Assembly: GCA_016714045.1 (NCBI GenBank)
Contig: JADJNY010000005.1
Coordinates: 186,001 to 250,000 of the forward strand
Direction of reading: 5' to 3'
DNA length: 64,000 bases
From: Planctomycetota bacterium
GTDB lineage: Bacteria; Planctomycetota; UBA1135; GCA-002686595
A program made the translations under genes and the position numbers. Positions 8,114-17,358 of the stretch are shown one piece after another; within the stretch, counting starts at the first letter, position 1; each line of letters starts with the position of its first letter. The notes under the pieces were generated by a model. It did no database searches. It saw only the letters and a program-made list of their open reading frames with translations, and was not told the DNA's origin.

Positions 8114-9028
8114 TCAGCGGCGCACTCTTTCGCTCCCGTCGATGCGCGCGACGAGGCGTCGGTACGCGGCGAGGTAGCGCTCCGGGTCGCTCCGCGCGAG
8201 CTGCACGTGCTCGCGCCCCGGGAACTCGACGAACTCCGCGCTCGCGCCGATGCGCGTGGCGAACTCCCGGGTCTCCGGGCTCGGCGCGTGCCGGTCGCGC
8301 TCGCCCGCGAGCACGAGCACGGGCTCGCCCGCGAGCGCCGTTGCGTGCGCGATCGGAGCGAGCGCGTCGAGCGGGGGCTCGAGCACGAGCGGAGCCGAGA
8401 GCCGCATCGTTGCCCACGCGACTCGATCGAATCCGGCGGGGAGGAACATCGCGAGGCGCGCGCGGACGGCGCTCTCGAGGTCCTTGTACGGCGCCTCGAG
8501 CACCCACCCGTCGACGCGGCCCTTCGCCTCCTCGGCGGCGTAGAGCGCGGCGGCGGCGCCGAGCGAGCGTCCGACGACCACGATCGGGAGCCCTGGAGCG
8601 CGGCGCGCGACCTCGTCGAGCGCGGCGAGCACGTCGCGGCGCGCCGAGTAGCCGAGGTCGTTCCGCTCGCCCTCGGAGTCGCCGTGCGCCCGGAGCGTGA
8701 GCGCGAGGACGCTCGTGCCGTCGTCGCGCAGCATGCTGGCGAGGCCGGCGTTCTCCGTTCGCGAGCCGTCGTTGCCGTGGAGGACGAGCGCCGCGCGGCG
8801 CGCGTCCCGCGCGGGGATCCACCAGGCGCCGAGCGCGAGGCCGTCGCTCGCGCGCAGGCGCAGCTCCACGCACGGCGGATCGGCGGCGACGAGCTCCGCC
8901 GGCAGCGGTTCGGTGAAGTGCGTCCTGCGGCGCGTGAGAAGGAGATCGACGACGAGTCCGGACGCGGACCAGAGGAGGATGAGGGTCGCGAAGGTGAGGA
9001 GGACCCAACGCCGCGCGCGCGCGCTCAC
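8114..9028 (-). CDS. Membrane-anchored alpha/beta hydrolase
   Basis: GTG at 9028 overlaps the nadA stop (GTGA) and starts a 304-residue protein. Residues ~8-28 form an uncleaved-looking hydrophobic helix (WVLLTFATLILLWSASGLVV), so the catalytic domain is probably extracytoplasmic. The hydrolase fold is supported by the oxyanion strand LVLHGNDGS, the nucleophile elbow VVVGRSLGAAAALY (Ser in GRSLG), the acid region LVLAGERDRHAP and the His in FPGREHVQL. It belongs to the serine aminopeptidase/BEM46-type group; substrate unknown. It is flanked by two copies of the nadA tail, suggesting that it arrived next to nadA by a duplication-associated rearrangement. Confidence 0.85.
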   Translation of the reverse strand: MSARARRWVLLTFATLILLWSASGLVVDLLLTRRRTHFTEPLPAELVAADPPCVELRLRASDGLALGAWWIPARDARRAALVLHGNDGSRTENAGLASMLRDDGTSVLALTLRAHGDSEGERNDLGYSARRDVLAALDEVARRAPGLPIVVVGRSLGAAAALYAAEEAKGRVDGWVLEAPYKDLESAVRARLAMFLPAGFDRVAWATMRLSAPLVLEPPLDALAPIAHATALAGEPVLVLAGERDRHAPSPETREFATRIGASAEFVEFPGREHVQLARSDPERYLAAYRRLVARIDGSERVRR

Positions 9029-10377
9029 CGCGCCGCTTCCGTGATCGCGATCATCCGCTCGAGCGCCTTCTTCGCGTCCTTGACGAGCGTCGCGCGCTCG
9101 TTCGGCGCGAGGCGCTCGCGCGCCGCCGTGCCTTCGTCGACGACGTCGCCCGCGAGCACGCGGTTGATGTCGGGCGCTTTCCCCTGGCGCAGGAGGTCGA
9201 GCATGCCCGCCAGGTGCGGCGGGTCGTTGCGGCTCATCGTCGCGCAGCCGCAGCCGCCGCCCTGGAAGCGCGCGTCGGGGATGTCGGCGAGGTGCATGAT
9301 CTCGACGCCGCGCTGCTTTCCTTGCTCGCGCGCATTGCGCACGAAGTGTCCCTCGGTGCCGATGACGAGCTTCTCGCCCGCCTTCGCGTTCATCACGGCC
9401 TTCCAGAGGTAGTCGGTGGAGCCCGCGCCGTCCGCCGCCTGCACCGCTTCGAGCGGCGACTCGGGGTGGATGAGCACTCTCCATCCCTTCGCGTGCCACC
9501 AGTCGACCATCGCCTTCGAGAAGATCGTGTGCACGCCGCAGTACGAGCCCCACAGGATCATCTCGGCGCGATCGAGGGCCGCGAGCCCGCCCGGCAGCGT
9601 CGCGAGGCGCTGGTTCTGCATCCACAGCTTCGGCTCAGGGAACGCGATGACGCGCGACAGGTCCATGCCGAGCTTCCACGCCGTGTTGCGGCCGAGGTGG
9701 TGGTCGGGGACGAAGAAGATCGTCTTCCCTTCCTTGCGCAGCGCGTCGCACACGAGGTGCGCGTTCGAGCTCGTGCACACAGCGCCGTTCGTGCGCCCCG
9801 CGAGCGCCTTCACGCGCCCGCCCGTGTTCATGTACGCGACGACGGCGAGCTTCGACCCGTAGCGCTCGATCAACTGCTCCGCCGCGGGCAGCACCATCCA
9901 GTCCTTCGCGAGCATCTCCATCGTGCAGTCCGCCTTCGGGTTGGTGATCCACACCTGTTGGTCGTCGTGCGCGAGCGTCGCGATCGCCTCGGCCATGAAG
10001 TGCACGGCCGACTCGACGATCACCTTCTTGTCGGGGTTGCGCGCGGCCTGCAGCGCGAGCTGGTAGCTGTCCGCGACGCCGCCGCCGTAGCGCTCGACGA
10101 TCTTCACGATCTCGCCGCCCATGTAGAAGTGCGCGAGCAGGAGCAGCGAGTCGCCGAAGTGCTTCTGCGCGGGGATCACGTACCGATCGAGCCACGGGAA
10201 GATCGTCCCCGGCTTGCGATCGGGGAGCGCCATGTACTCCTCCGCGTACGGCTTGAACTCCTCCTGGTACCAATCGAGCGGCAGATCCGTCTGACAGACC
10301 GGGAGTTCGGGGCGGAGCACGATGCCGGAGGAAGCGATCGCGGGGGACGTCGACGCGGGGGAGGAGGCGCTCTTCAT
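9025..10377 (-). CDS. nadA: Quinolinate synthase
   Basis: NadA condenses iminoaspartate with dihydroxyacetone phosphate to quinolinate in NAD biosynthesis, using an oxygen-labile [4Fe-4S] cluster. The 450-residue product has the NadA core: LLAHFYMGGEIVKIVE, NPKADCTMEM, AYMNTGGRVKAL, TSSNAHLVCDAL, VPDHHLGRNTA, WGSYCGVHTIF, HPESPLEAV, GTEGHFVRN and GGGCGCATMSRN. Cysteines in ADCTM, SYCGVH and the final GCGCA segment fit the three cluster ligands. The protein is longer than the ~350-aa E. coli form, with extra sequence at both ends. ATG at 10377 is followed by a Ser/Ala-rich leader before conserved sequence. It is co-transcribed with the overlapping hydrolase gene. No nadB or nadC is present. 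Confidence 0.97.
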   Translation of the reverse strand: MKSASSPASTSPAIASSGIVLRPELPVCQTDLPLDWYQEEFKPYAEEYMALPDRKPGTIFPWLDRYVIPAQKHFGDSLLLLAHFYMGGEIVKIVERYGGGVADSYQLALQAARNPDKKVIVESAVHFMAEAIATLAHDDQQVWITNPKADCTMEMLAKDWMVLPAAEQLIERYGSKLAVVAYMNTGGRVKALAGRTNGAVCTSSNAHLVCDALRKEGKTIFFVPDHHLGRNTAWKLGMDLSRVIAFPEPKLWMQNQRLATLPGGLAALDRAEMILWGSYCGVHTIFSKAMVDWWHAKGWRVLIHPESPLEAVQAADGAGSTDYLWKAVMNAKAGEKLVIGTEGHFVRNAREQGKQRGVEIMHLADIPDARFQGGGCGCATMSRNDPPHLAGMLDLLRQGKAPDINRVLAGDVVDEGTAARERLAPNERATLVKDAKKALERMIAITEAAR

Positions 10378-10444
10378 GAGAGGTGGAGAGCGTACCCGCT
10401 CGCGCGTCGGCCGCCCACCGCGCGCGGCGTAGACTGCGCCCACC

Positions 10445-12523
10445 ATGCTGGTCCTCCTCCTCACCTAGGCCGTCCTCGACGGCGTCGCGCTCCCGAAGGA
10501 CCGTCCGCTCGACGTCGCGGGAAGCGTCAAGGTCGCGCCCGGCGGGTACGAGCGCGCGCCGCTCGGCGCGGACGGACGCGGGGGTGTGATCGTGATCGAA
10601 AAGAAGAAGCACGTCGTGCTCGATCTCGCGGGCGTCGAGCTGCGCGGCGTGCCGAAGGGGACGGACCTCGATCGCTGCGGGGGCTGGGGCGTCGTCGTGA
10701 AGGACTGCGAGGACGTGACGATCAAGGGCGGCGTGCTCGGCGGCTACAAGGGCTGCATCGTCGCGACGAACACGAAGGGGCTCGTGCTCGACGGCGTGCG
10801 CTTCGACGGGTTCTACGGAAAGCGCCTCCTCTCGACGCTGCAGGCGGAGGACGGGAGCGACTGGCTCTACCCGCACGAGAACGACGCGGACCAGTGGATC
10901 ACGAACTACGGCGCGGCAATCAGCTTGACCGACTGCGAAAGGGCGACGATCCGGAACTGCACGGCGCGCCACGGACAGAACGGGATCCTGCTCACGCGCT
11001 CGAACGGCGCGAAGGTCGAGAAGAACGACTGCTCGTTCCTGTCGGGGTGGGGGCTCGCGATGTACCGGAGCTCGAAGGCGGTCGTGAGCGAGAACACGTT
11101 CGACTACTGCGTGCGCGGCTACAGCCACGGCGTGTACTGGCGCGGGCAGGACTCGGCCGGGATCCTGATGTTCGAGCGCTGCTCGGACAACGTGTTCACG
11201 TGGAACTCCGCGACGCATGGCGGCGACGGCGTGTTCCTGTTCGCGGGGCAGGACACGGTCGAAGGCCGCGCGTTCGCGAAGGGCGAGCAGGACGCGGGCG
11301 GGAGCGATCGAAACGTGTGGTACGAGAACGACTTCTCCTTCGCGGTGGCGAACGCGATCGAGGCGACGTTCTCGAGCGACAACTGGGCCATTCGCAATCG
11401 CCTCGACGGCTCGCACCAACACGGCGTGTGGGGCGGGTACTCGCGGCGGATGGTGATCCTCGGCAACTCGATCCAAGGGACGATCGGCGGCGGCGTCTCG
11501 ATCGAGCACGGGCAGGAGTGCGTGATCGCCGAGAACGAGTTCGCGAGGAACGAGATGGCGATCGAGCTCTGGTGGGACGCGGACGAAGGACTCGTGAAGG
11601 GGCCGTTCGGGCAGCACCGCGACACGCGCTCGCGCGACACGCTCGTCTCCGGCAACACCTTCCGCGACGAAGTGCGCGAGCTCGTCCTGCGCGGCACGAG
11701 CGGCGTCGAGCTCCTGTCGAACCGATGGAGCACGCAAGGCGTCGTCGCGCTCGCTGTGGGCGCACCGAACGGCGGCGCGGCGGACGACGCGGGTGCGCGC
11801 AAGGCGGCCGCGCCGACGGCGGACGTGATCGGGGCATGGGCCGACGCGGCGGGGCACCAGCCCTCGGGCCGCGTCGAACAGACGACCTTCCGCGCAGCGG
11901 ATCCGCTGGCGTACCCCTGGCTCGAGCGTGCGCGCGCGTGGCGTCCCGCGAGCGCGCGCACGGGAGACGCGCCGCAGAGCCGCCTGCGTCCGCGCCCCGC
12001 GCAGGAAGGCCTCGACACGATTCAGATGGGCGAGTGGGGCCCGTGGGACTTCCGCAGCGGCGAGCCGAAGCCCGCGCAACGTCAGAGCGGCGGCCTGCTC
12101 GTCGACGCGACGTGGAAGGCGAAGTGGTTCTCGTGGAAGGACGGCCCCGACCCGCGCGAGAAGTACGCGGACTGGAAGCAGCTCGCCGAGCAGGCCGCCG
12201 CCGCGCAGGACGCGCCCAACTTCACCGACCCGTGGGCCGGCAGCGCGACGCTGCGCACGCAGCTCGGCAGCGTGAAGTTCGGCCTCGTCGCGACGACGAA
12301 GGTCGAAGTGAAGGAGGCGGGGACGTACCGCCTCTCCGTGCTCTCCGACGACGGCGTGCGCGTGACGATCGACGGGAAGAAGGGCGTCGAGAACTGGACG
12401 TGGCACGCGCCGACGCGCGACGAGGCGCAGGTGGAGCTCACGAAGGGCATGCACACGCTCGAGCTCGAGTACTTCCAGATCGACGGGGCGCTGGCGCTCT
12501 TGGTGGAGCTCGTGAAGCTCTAG
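10445..12523 (+). CDS. Right-handed beta-helix protein with C-terminal PA14-like domain (early in-frame amber codon)
   Basis: Reading from ATG at 10445 gives MLVLLLT, then TAG at 10466-10468, then an uninterrupted frame (AVLDGVALPKDRPLDV...) to 12523. The first start codon after the amber is GTG at 10586, giving 645 aa and losing ~40 conserved-looking residues. CAG to TAG is one substitution, so a point mutation or consensus error is likely. Residues from ~10 to 420 are parallel beta-helix repeats (VVVKDCEDVTIKGG, GVRFDGFYGKRLL, SENTFDYCVRGYS). The C-terminal ~100 residues form a PA14-like sandwich (TYRLSVLSDDGVRVTIDG, HTLELEYFQIDGALALLVEL). Such proteins usually bind or cleave extracellular polysaccharide. 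It is divergent from nadA with 67 bp between starts. Confidence 0.8.
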
Positions 12524-12566
12524 CGTCGGGCCACGCCGCCGGCTCCCGGCACGACCCGGGAGCTCC

Positions 12567-12839
12567 TCACGCCTTGATCCACGTCCACACGCCGAGCGCC
12601 ACGAACGACACGGCCGCGATGCGCGTCAGCGCGCGTGGATCGACGAACTTGCCCAGCGCCGCGCCCGCGAGCACCCCGATGCCCGCCGCGAGCGCCAGCG
12701 CGAGGCTCGCCGCCAGGAACACGGTCCATTTCCCGTGCGCGTCGTTCGAGGCGAAGAGCATCGTCGCGAGCTGCGTCTTGTCCCCGATTTCGGCGACGAA
12801 GACGGAGGTGAAGACGGCGAGGAAGAGTTTCGGGTCCAT
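12567..12839 (-). CDS. UPF0016/GDT1-family membrane protein, probable manganese or cation exporter
   Basis: The 90-residue product carries one UPF0016 repeat with the hallmark EIGDKTQLATML motif at residues ~17-28 and three hydrophobic helices (LFLAVFTSVFVAE, WTVFLAASLALALAAGIGVLAG, IAAVSFVALGVWTW). Family members, such as yeast Gdt1, TMEM165 and bacterial MneA/MntX-type proteins, move Mn2+ or Ca2+ out of the cytosol. Two-repeat forms are common. A single-repeat protein must dimerise or pair with a second gene, and none is adjacent. ATG at 12839 leaves no room for a longer N-terminus. Confidence 0.88.
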   Translation of the reverse strand: MDPKLFLAVFTSVFVAEIGDKTQLATMLFASNDAHGKWTVFLAASLALALAAGIGVLAGAALGKFVDPRALTRIAAVSFVALGVWTWIKA

Positions 12840-12906
12840 GCGGCGCGCAGCGTAGCGCGCGCCCGGTCCGGCGCCATGCGTCGGGCTGCGGAGACGTCGC
12901 GGTGGT

Positions 12907-14266
12907 TCAGCGTGCGCCGAGGTCGACGTGCGTCGCTTCGTCCGCGGCGACCTTCAGCGCGAGCACGGTCTCGGGTTGCGCGCCGTCGAGAAGCTCGGCG
13001 AGATCCATGCGCGAGGGCGGCCCTCCGACGGCCCGCGTGGAGCGAGCCGTCGCGGAGCTCGTGAGGCCCTGCGCGGAGTAGAGGAACAGCGTCCACTCGC
13101 CCGGAGCGATCGCGCGGAAACCTCCGGTCCCGCCCGCGGGCACGGTCGCCACGAACGCGAGCGCACCGCCCGCCTCGGCGTTCGGCACGAGCACGACGAA
13201 CGCGTCGTCCGGGAGCGGAAGGTCCTCGCGCTCGTCCGCCGCGCTCCGCGCCGTCGTGCGCGGATCGAACGCGAGCTCGACCACGCCGCGCGGCTCGAGC
13301 TGGAGCGCGACGACGGCCGGCCGCTCGCGCTCGGGGACGCGCACGTCGAACGACTTCGACGCCGCGTTCGCTCCGCGCCGCGCGCGCACGCGCAGCGACT
13401 CACCGGGGACGAGCCCGCTGAGGCGGAAGGCCCCGTCCTCGTCGGTCTCCGCGGCGAGCTCGTACGCTCCGACGTGGCGCGCCGGGCCCGCGGCGGTGCG
13501 CGGGAGCGTGCCGGCCAAGCGCTCGATTTCGATCGCGGCCCGGGGGACGCGCGCGCCCGTCGCGTCGACGACGACGCCGCGCAACGCGCTCGCCGCGACG
13601 TCGATCACGACGGGCTTCGGAGCGCTCGTGAGCCGCAGAGTCTCCACGTGGCGCCAGCGCTGCCGCGGGACGCGCGCCGCGAGCCGGTAGCGACCGGGCG
13701 GGACGTTCTCGAAGCGGAACGCGCCGCTCGCATCCGTGCGCGCGTCGAGGCCGGGCGGGAGCGCGGCACCCTCCGGCCGCAGGTCGCGCTCCTCGCCCGC
13801 GTGCGAGAGCGAGACCTCGGCGAACGCGATCGGTTCGTCGCCCTCGACGAGGCGGCCCGCACACGCGACGCGCGCGACGCTGACGAGGTCGAACTCGACG
13901 CGCTCCGTCGGCGGTACGTCGCGGCTCGTCCATTCGCCGTCGAGGATCGGCGCGTGCCGCTCGACGTGGAACGCGTGCTGGCCGGGCGCCACGCGCGGAA
14001 AGGTCGCGATGCCGTTCGCGTCGGTCCACGCCGCGCGGTCGCCGTCGGCGGGGCGCTCGAGGTCCCAACGCTCGGCGTGCGCGCGCTCGGGGTCGCCCGT
14101 CTCGGCGGTCCGCGTCGTGGGCGACCACGTGCCGTCCTTGCGTTCGACGCGCGCGCCGGCGATCGGAGCGCCGTCCCCGTCGACGACGCGCACGCGCACC
14201 CGCACCGCGCGCGGGAGCTCGAGCTCGACCGAGGGCCGTGCGAGGAACTGCGGGTCGAAGCCGCGC
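12907..14266 (-). CDS. C-terminal part of a large carboxypeptidase-regulatory-like (CarboxypepD_reg) protein, after a frameshift
   Basis: This is the continuation of the protein that begins at 15961. It reads GFDPQFLARPSVELELPRAVRVRVRVVDGDG from 14266 to the stop at 12907, about 450 residues. It contains successive Ig-like/CarboxypepD_reg units with the usual pattern of G-R-V strands and DASGAFRFENVPPGRYRLA or DEDGAFRLSGLVPGESLRV turns. No start codon or ribosome site lies at its beginning. The N-terminal frame reaches GFALLEA and this one resumes at GFDPQ; removing one base in GCGCGG near 14262-14266 joins them. Confidence 0.8.
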
Positions 14267-15961
14267 TTCGAGCAGCGCGAACCCCGTCGCCTCGAAGCGC
14301 ACGAGCGAGTTCGCGAGGCCGAACGTCGAGAGCTGGGCGAAGCCGTGCTCGTCGGTCGTGCTCTCGAAGGGTCCGTCCTCGTACTGGAGCGCGAAGAGGT
14401 CGAGCGGCCGGCACGTGACTCGCGCGCCGACGATGGGACGGCCGTCCGGCGCGGACACGACGCGCAGCTTCGCGCGCGCGGGCGGGACGAGCGGACGCGT
14501 CTCGACGGTCGTCGTCTCACCGGAAGCGAGCGTCGCCGCGAAGGTCGTGCGCGCGTGGTGCGCGCCGCGGGCCTCGAGCAGGACCGCGCCGTCCGCGCGC
14601 GTCGGCCGCAGGCCGCCGAGTTCGAACCGAGCGGAGGTCGCGCCGAGCGCGGCGTCGTCGAGCGCGTGCTCGCGCTCCGGGGCCGCGCCGAGGACGCGCA
14701 GGACGAGCTTCTCGAGCTTCGCGCTCGGCTCGCTCGTCGTCAGGACCCCGGCGAGCGCCGCATCGGGACGGAAGCGGAGCCGGAGCGCGCGATCACCGGG
14801 GAAGAGGAGCGCGGGCGGGTTCCACGGCGAGCGCTCCTCCCACGCTTGCGCGCCGCTCGCGCTGCGCACCTCGTAGGAGAGCCGCGGGTCGAGCCGTTCG
14901 AGGATCGCGACGCCGTGCTCTTCGCGGTACGCGGCGACGCGCGCGTCGTCGCGGAGGTCGACGGGCACGACGGACGGGCGGCTCGCGCGCGGCAGCGCAC
15001 GCACGCGCCGCGGGGCGTGGCCGGTCTCGACCGGGGAGAGCAGGACGAAGCACGCGGCGCCGCGGGTGAGCTGGACGAGCCGGTGATCGCTCGGCAGCGT
15101 CGGAATCGCTTCGATCGGAAGCGAGTGCGTCTGTGCGCCGCGCGCGAAGAGCGCGAGCTCGCGCGCGCCGGGACCGAGCGGCGTCGACTCGAGCCGGCCC
15201 TCCGAAGCGGACGAGGCGAGCACGACGCACGCGCGCGCGGCGAGCGGCGGCAGGCTCGCGTCGGCAAAGGTCGAGCGCTCGACGAGGACGAGGTCGCGTC
15301 CGGGTTCGAACTGCGCGGGGTTCTTCTCGGTCGGGATCCGCGCCGCGAAGCGCGCGCGTCGTCCTTCCGCGAGCTCGACGTCACCGACCTGCGTCGTGGC
15401 GCCCGGGACGACGAGCAGGTCGTCGCGGTCGAAGCGCGCGTGCTCGGGGCTCACGACCGCGAGGCGCGCGCGGCCCGGGGGCAGCGCGTCGAACGCGAAG
15501 CGGCCGTCGGGGCCCGTGGTCGCGACGAGCGGCGCGTCGCAGAAGAGCTCGTGTGCGAGCGGCGCGTCGAGCGTGCGGTGGCTCGCGAACGCGCGCTCGG
15601 AGTCGTGGGGCGCGCCGAGCTCGGGCGCGTGCACGGCGAAGACGCGCACGCCGGAGACGGGCTCGCCCGCGCGGTCGACGACGCGGCCCGCGAGGGCGCC
15701 GGTGGGGTGCGCGGGGACGGGACGGTCGCCGTCGTGCGGGCCGGGGCGTGGGACGCTGTTCGCGTCGGGCGCGGTGTTCGCCGCGGGCAACGGGGGCTCC
15801 GCGCGAACGAGAGCCTCGCGCGGCCCGTGGGGCGGAGCGTGCTCCTCGGGCGCCACGCCGTCGCTGCGCGCGACGAACGCGTCGTCGCGCGCGAGCCACA
15901 CGACGAGCGCGGCCAGCGCGACGAGCACGGCCGCGAGCGCGAGGGAACGACGCAAGTCCAA
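14262..15961 (-). CDS. N-terminal part of the same membrane-anchored CarboxypepD_reg-like protein, up to the frameshift
   Basis: TTG at 15961 is preceded by GGGAGG at 7-nt spacing. It starts an N-terminal anchor (LRRSLALAAVLVALAALVVW) followed by a Pro/Ala-rich linker. Domains begin near residue 90 with TGALAGRVVDRAGEPVSGVRVFAV and GPDGRFAFDALPPGRARLAVVSP, typical of CarboxypepD_reg beta-sandwiches, and continue to ALLEA at ~14267. After that point this frame turns into Arg-rich non-homologous sequence until a stop at 13400. The corrected gene would encode ~1017 aa of an extracytoplasmic multi-domain protein. In Planctomycetota such proteins are common and functionally unassigned. Whether the lesion is real or an assembly indel cannot be told here. 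Confidence 0.8.
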
Positions 15962-16021
15962 GGGGAAGCCTCCCGCGCGAAGCTACCCGGTCGCGCGGGG
16001 ACCGTCACGCTCCCAGCGATT

Positions 16022-16516
16022 TCAGCTCTTGTGAGCGCCCTCGAGGTCGAGGTCGAGGCACACGCGCTGCGCCGGACGGAAGCCCTGCGTCTGGAAGAAC
16101 GACAGGAGCTCGAACGCGTCCCACGACGCCTCCGTGCGCAGCGTCCGCACCCGCAACCCGCGCAGGTTGGTCGCGAGCTGCTCGACGAGCGACGCGCCGA
16201 TGCCGCGGCCTTGGAAGAGCGGGTGGACCGCGAGCGTGTCGAGCACGGCGACGGGCTCCGTCTCGCCGAACTCGCCGTACCAGACGCGCGCGAGCAGGAA
16301 GCCGACGAGGATCCCGTCGACCTCGGCGCCGAGCGAGACCTCGACGGAGGAGTCGAGCAGGTTCAGCGCGAGCTTGTGCTCGAAGTAGCCCCTGCGCGGG
16401 CGTCCGACCACCTTGGCGTCGATCTCGATCACGCGACCGAGGTCCGCGGGCTTCAGGCGCCGCACCGTGCACGCGGGCGCTCCCGTGATCGACTCGGTCT
16501 CGTCCAGGGTCTTCAT
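16022..16516 (-). CDS. GNAT-family N-acetyltransferase
   Basis: The 164-residue product has the GNAT fold: CTVRRLKPADLGRVIEID at the start, the acetyl-CoA-binding motif LAVHPLFQGRGIGASLVEQL at residues ~92-111, and ELLSFFQTQGFRP near the end. The acceptor substrate cannot be read from the sequence. ATG at 16516 lies 18 bp after the stop of the short-chain dehydrogenase gene, so it is probably the last gene of the benzoyl-CoA operon. It might acetylate a lysine of a CoA-pathway enzyme, as related GNAT proteins regulate aromatic acyl-CoA ligases in Rhodopseudomonas; that link is inference. Confidence 0.85.
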   Translation of the reverse strand: MKTLDETESITGAPACTVRRLKPADLGRVIEIDAKVVGRPRRGYFEHKLALNLLDSSVEVSLGAEVDGILVGFLLARVWYGEFGETEPVAVLDTLAVHPLFQGRGIGASLVEQLATNLRGLRVRTLRTEASWDAFELLSFFQTQGFRPAQRVCLDLDLEGAHKS

Positions 16517-16533
16517 CGTTCGTCCTTCGGCCC

Positions 16534-17358
16534 TCAGGCCATCAGTTGTCCGCCGTCGACGCGCAGCACCTGTCCGGTGACGTGCCGCGCGAGATCGCTC
16601 GAGAGGAACAGCACCGCGCGCGCGACGTCCGCGGGCTCGGCGATGCGGCCGAGCGCGGACTCGTCCTGCGCCGTGCGCAAGACGTCGGGCGGGAGCCCTT
16701 CGGTCATCGCCGTGCGCACCATGCCGGGCGCGACGACGTTCACGCGCACGTTGAAGCGGCCGAGCTCGCGCGCGGCGCTCTTCGCGAGGCCGATCAGGCC
16801 TGCTTTGCTCGCCGCGTAGTTCGCCTGGCCGAACTTGCCGCGTTCGCCGTTGATCGACGAGACGAGCACGACCGAGCCTCCGTTGCGCGCGCGCAGGATC
16901 GGCGCGGCCGCGCGCAAGAGGCGGAACGCGGCGTCGAGGTTCACGTCGAGCACGGCGTCCCAGTCGTCGTCGGTGAGCTTCCACAACACGCGATCGCGCG
17001 TGATGCCCGCGCAGTGGACGAGCGCGTCGAGCCCGCCCGCGGCCTGCGCTTCGTGCACGACGCGCGCGAGCGCCGCCTTGTCGCGCAGGTCGCACGGCTT
17101 CACGATCGCGCCGGGCGGCGGAGGGGCGCCCGCGAGGTCGACGCTCCAGACCTCGGCGCCCGCGACGCGCAGGAGCTCGACGACCGCGAGTCCGATGCCG
17201 CCGCTGCCGCCGGTGACCAGCACGCGACGGCCCGCGAGCGAGAGGAGCTCGGCGAGCTTCGCGTTCGGGGCGCTCGCGGCGCCCGGCGTCGGCGCGACGG
17301 GGCGGCCCGCTCCGCTCGCCGGCGACGGTGTCGCGTTCGCGGAGGACGACGCGTTCAC
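16534..17358 (-). CDS. Short-chain dehydrogenase/reductase (FabG-like)
   Basis: GTG at 17358 overlaps the bcrD stop (GTGA). The product (274 aa) has a ~40-residue Ala/Pro/Ser leader and then a classical SDR domain: NAD(P)-binding TGGSGGIG at ~50, HCAGITRD, catalytic Ser in VLVSSINGE, YAASK with the catalytic Tyr and Lys, and a C-terminal VTGQVLRVDGGQ. An acidic residue after the second strand (VDLAG) favours NAD(H). Its place behind bcrD suggests a 3-hydroxyacyl-CoA dehydrogenase step on the dicarboxylyl-CoA products of ring cleavage, such as 3-hydroxypimelyl-CoA, but the substrate is unproven. Confidence 0.88.
   Translation of the reverse strand: MNASSSANATPSPASGAGRPVAPTPGAASAPNAKLAELLSLAGRRVLVTGGSGGIGLAVVELLRVAGAEVWSVDLAGAPPPPGAIVKPCDLRDKAALARVVHEAQAAGGLDALVHCAGITRDRVLWKLTDDDWDAVLDVNLDAAFRLLRAAAPILRARNGGSVVLVSSINGERGKFGQANYAASKAGLIGLAKSAARELGRFNVRVNVVAPGMVRTAMTEGLPPDVLRTAQDESALGRIAEPADVARAVLFLSSDLARHVTGQVLRVDGGQLMA

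Noticed and set aside
10445..10468. Amber codon read as pyrrolysine
   Set aside because: The position is inside a signal-like hydrophobic start with no catalytic meaning, and no Pyl genes are in the window; a point mutation or error is simpler.
9214..12855. Very long open frames antisense to nadA and the beta-helix gene, and similar long frames elsewhere (for example 41751-45863)
   Set aside because: They are Arg/Ala/Pro-rich reverse or shifted readings of real genes, expected at this GC content, without signal peptides, motifs or ribosome sites.
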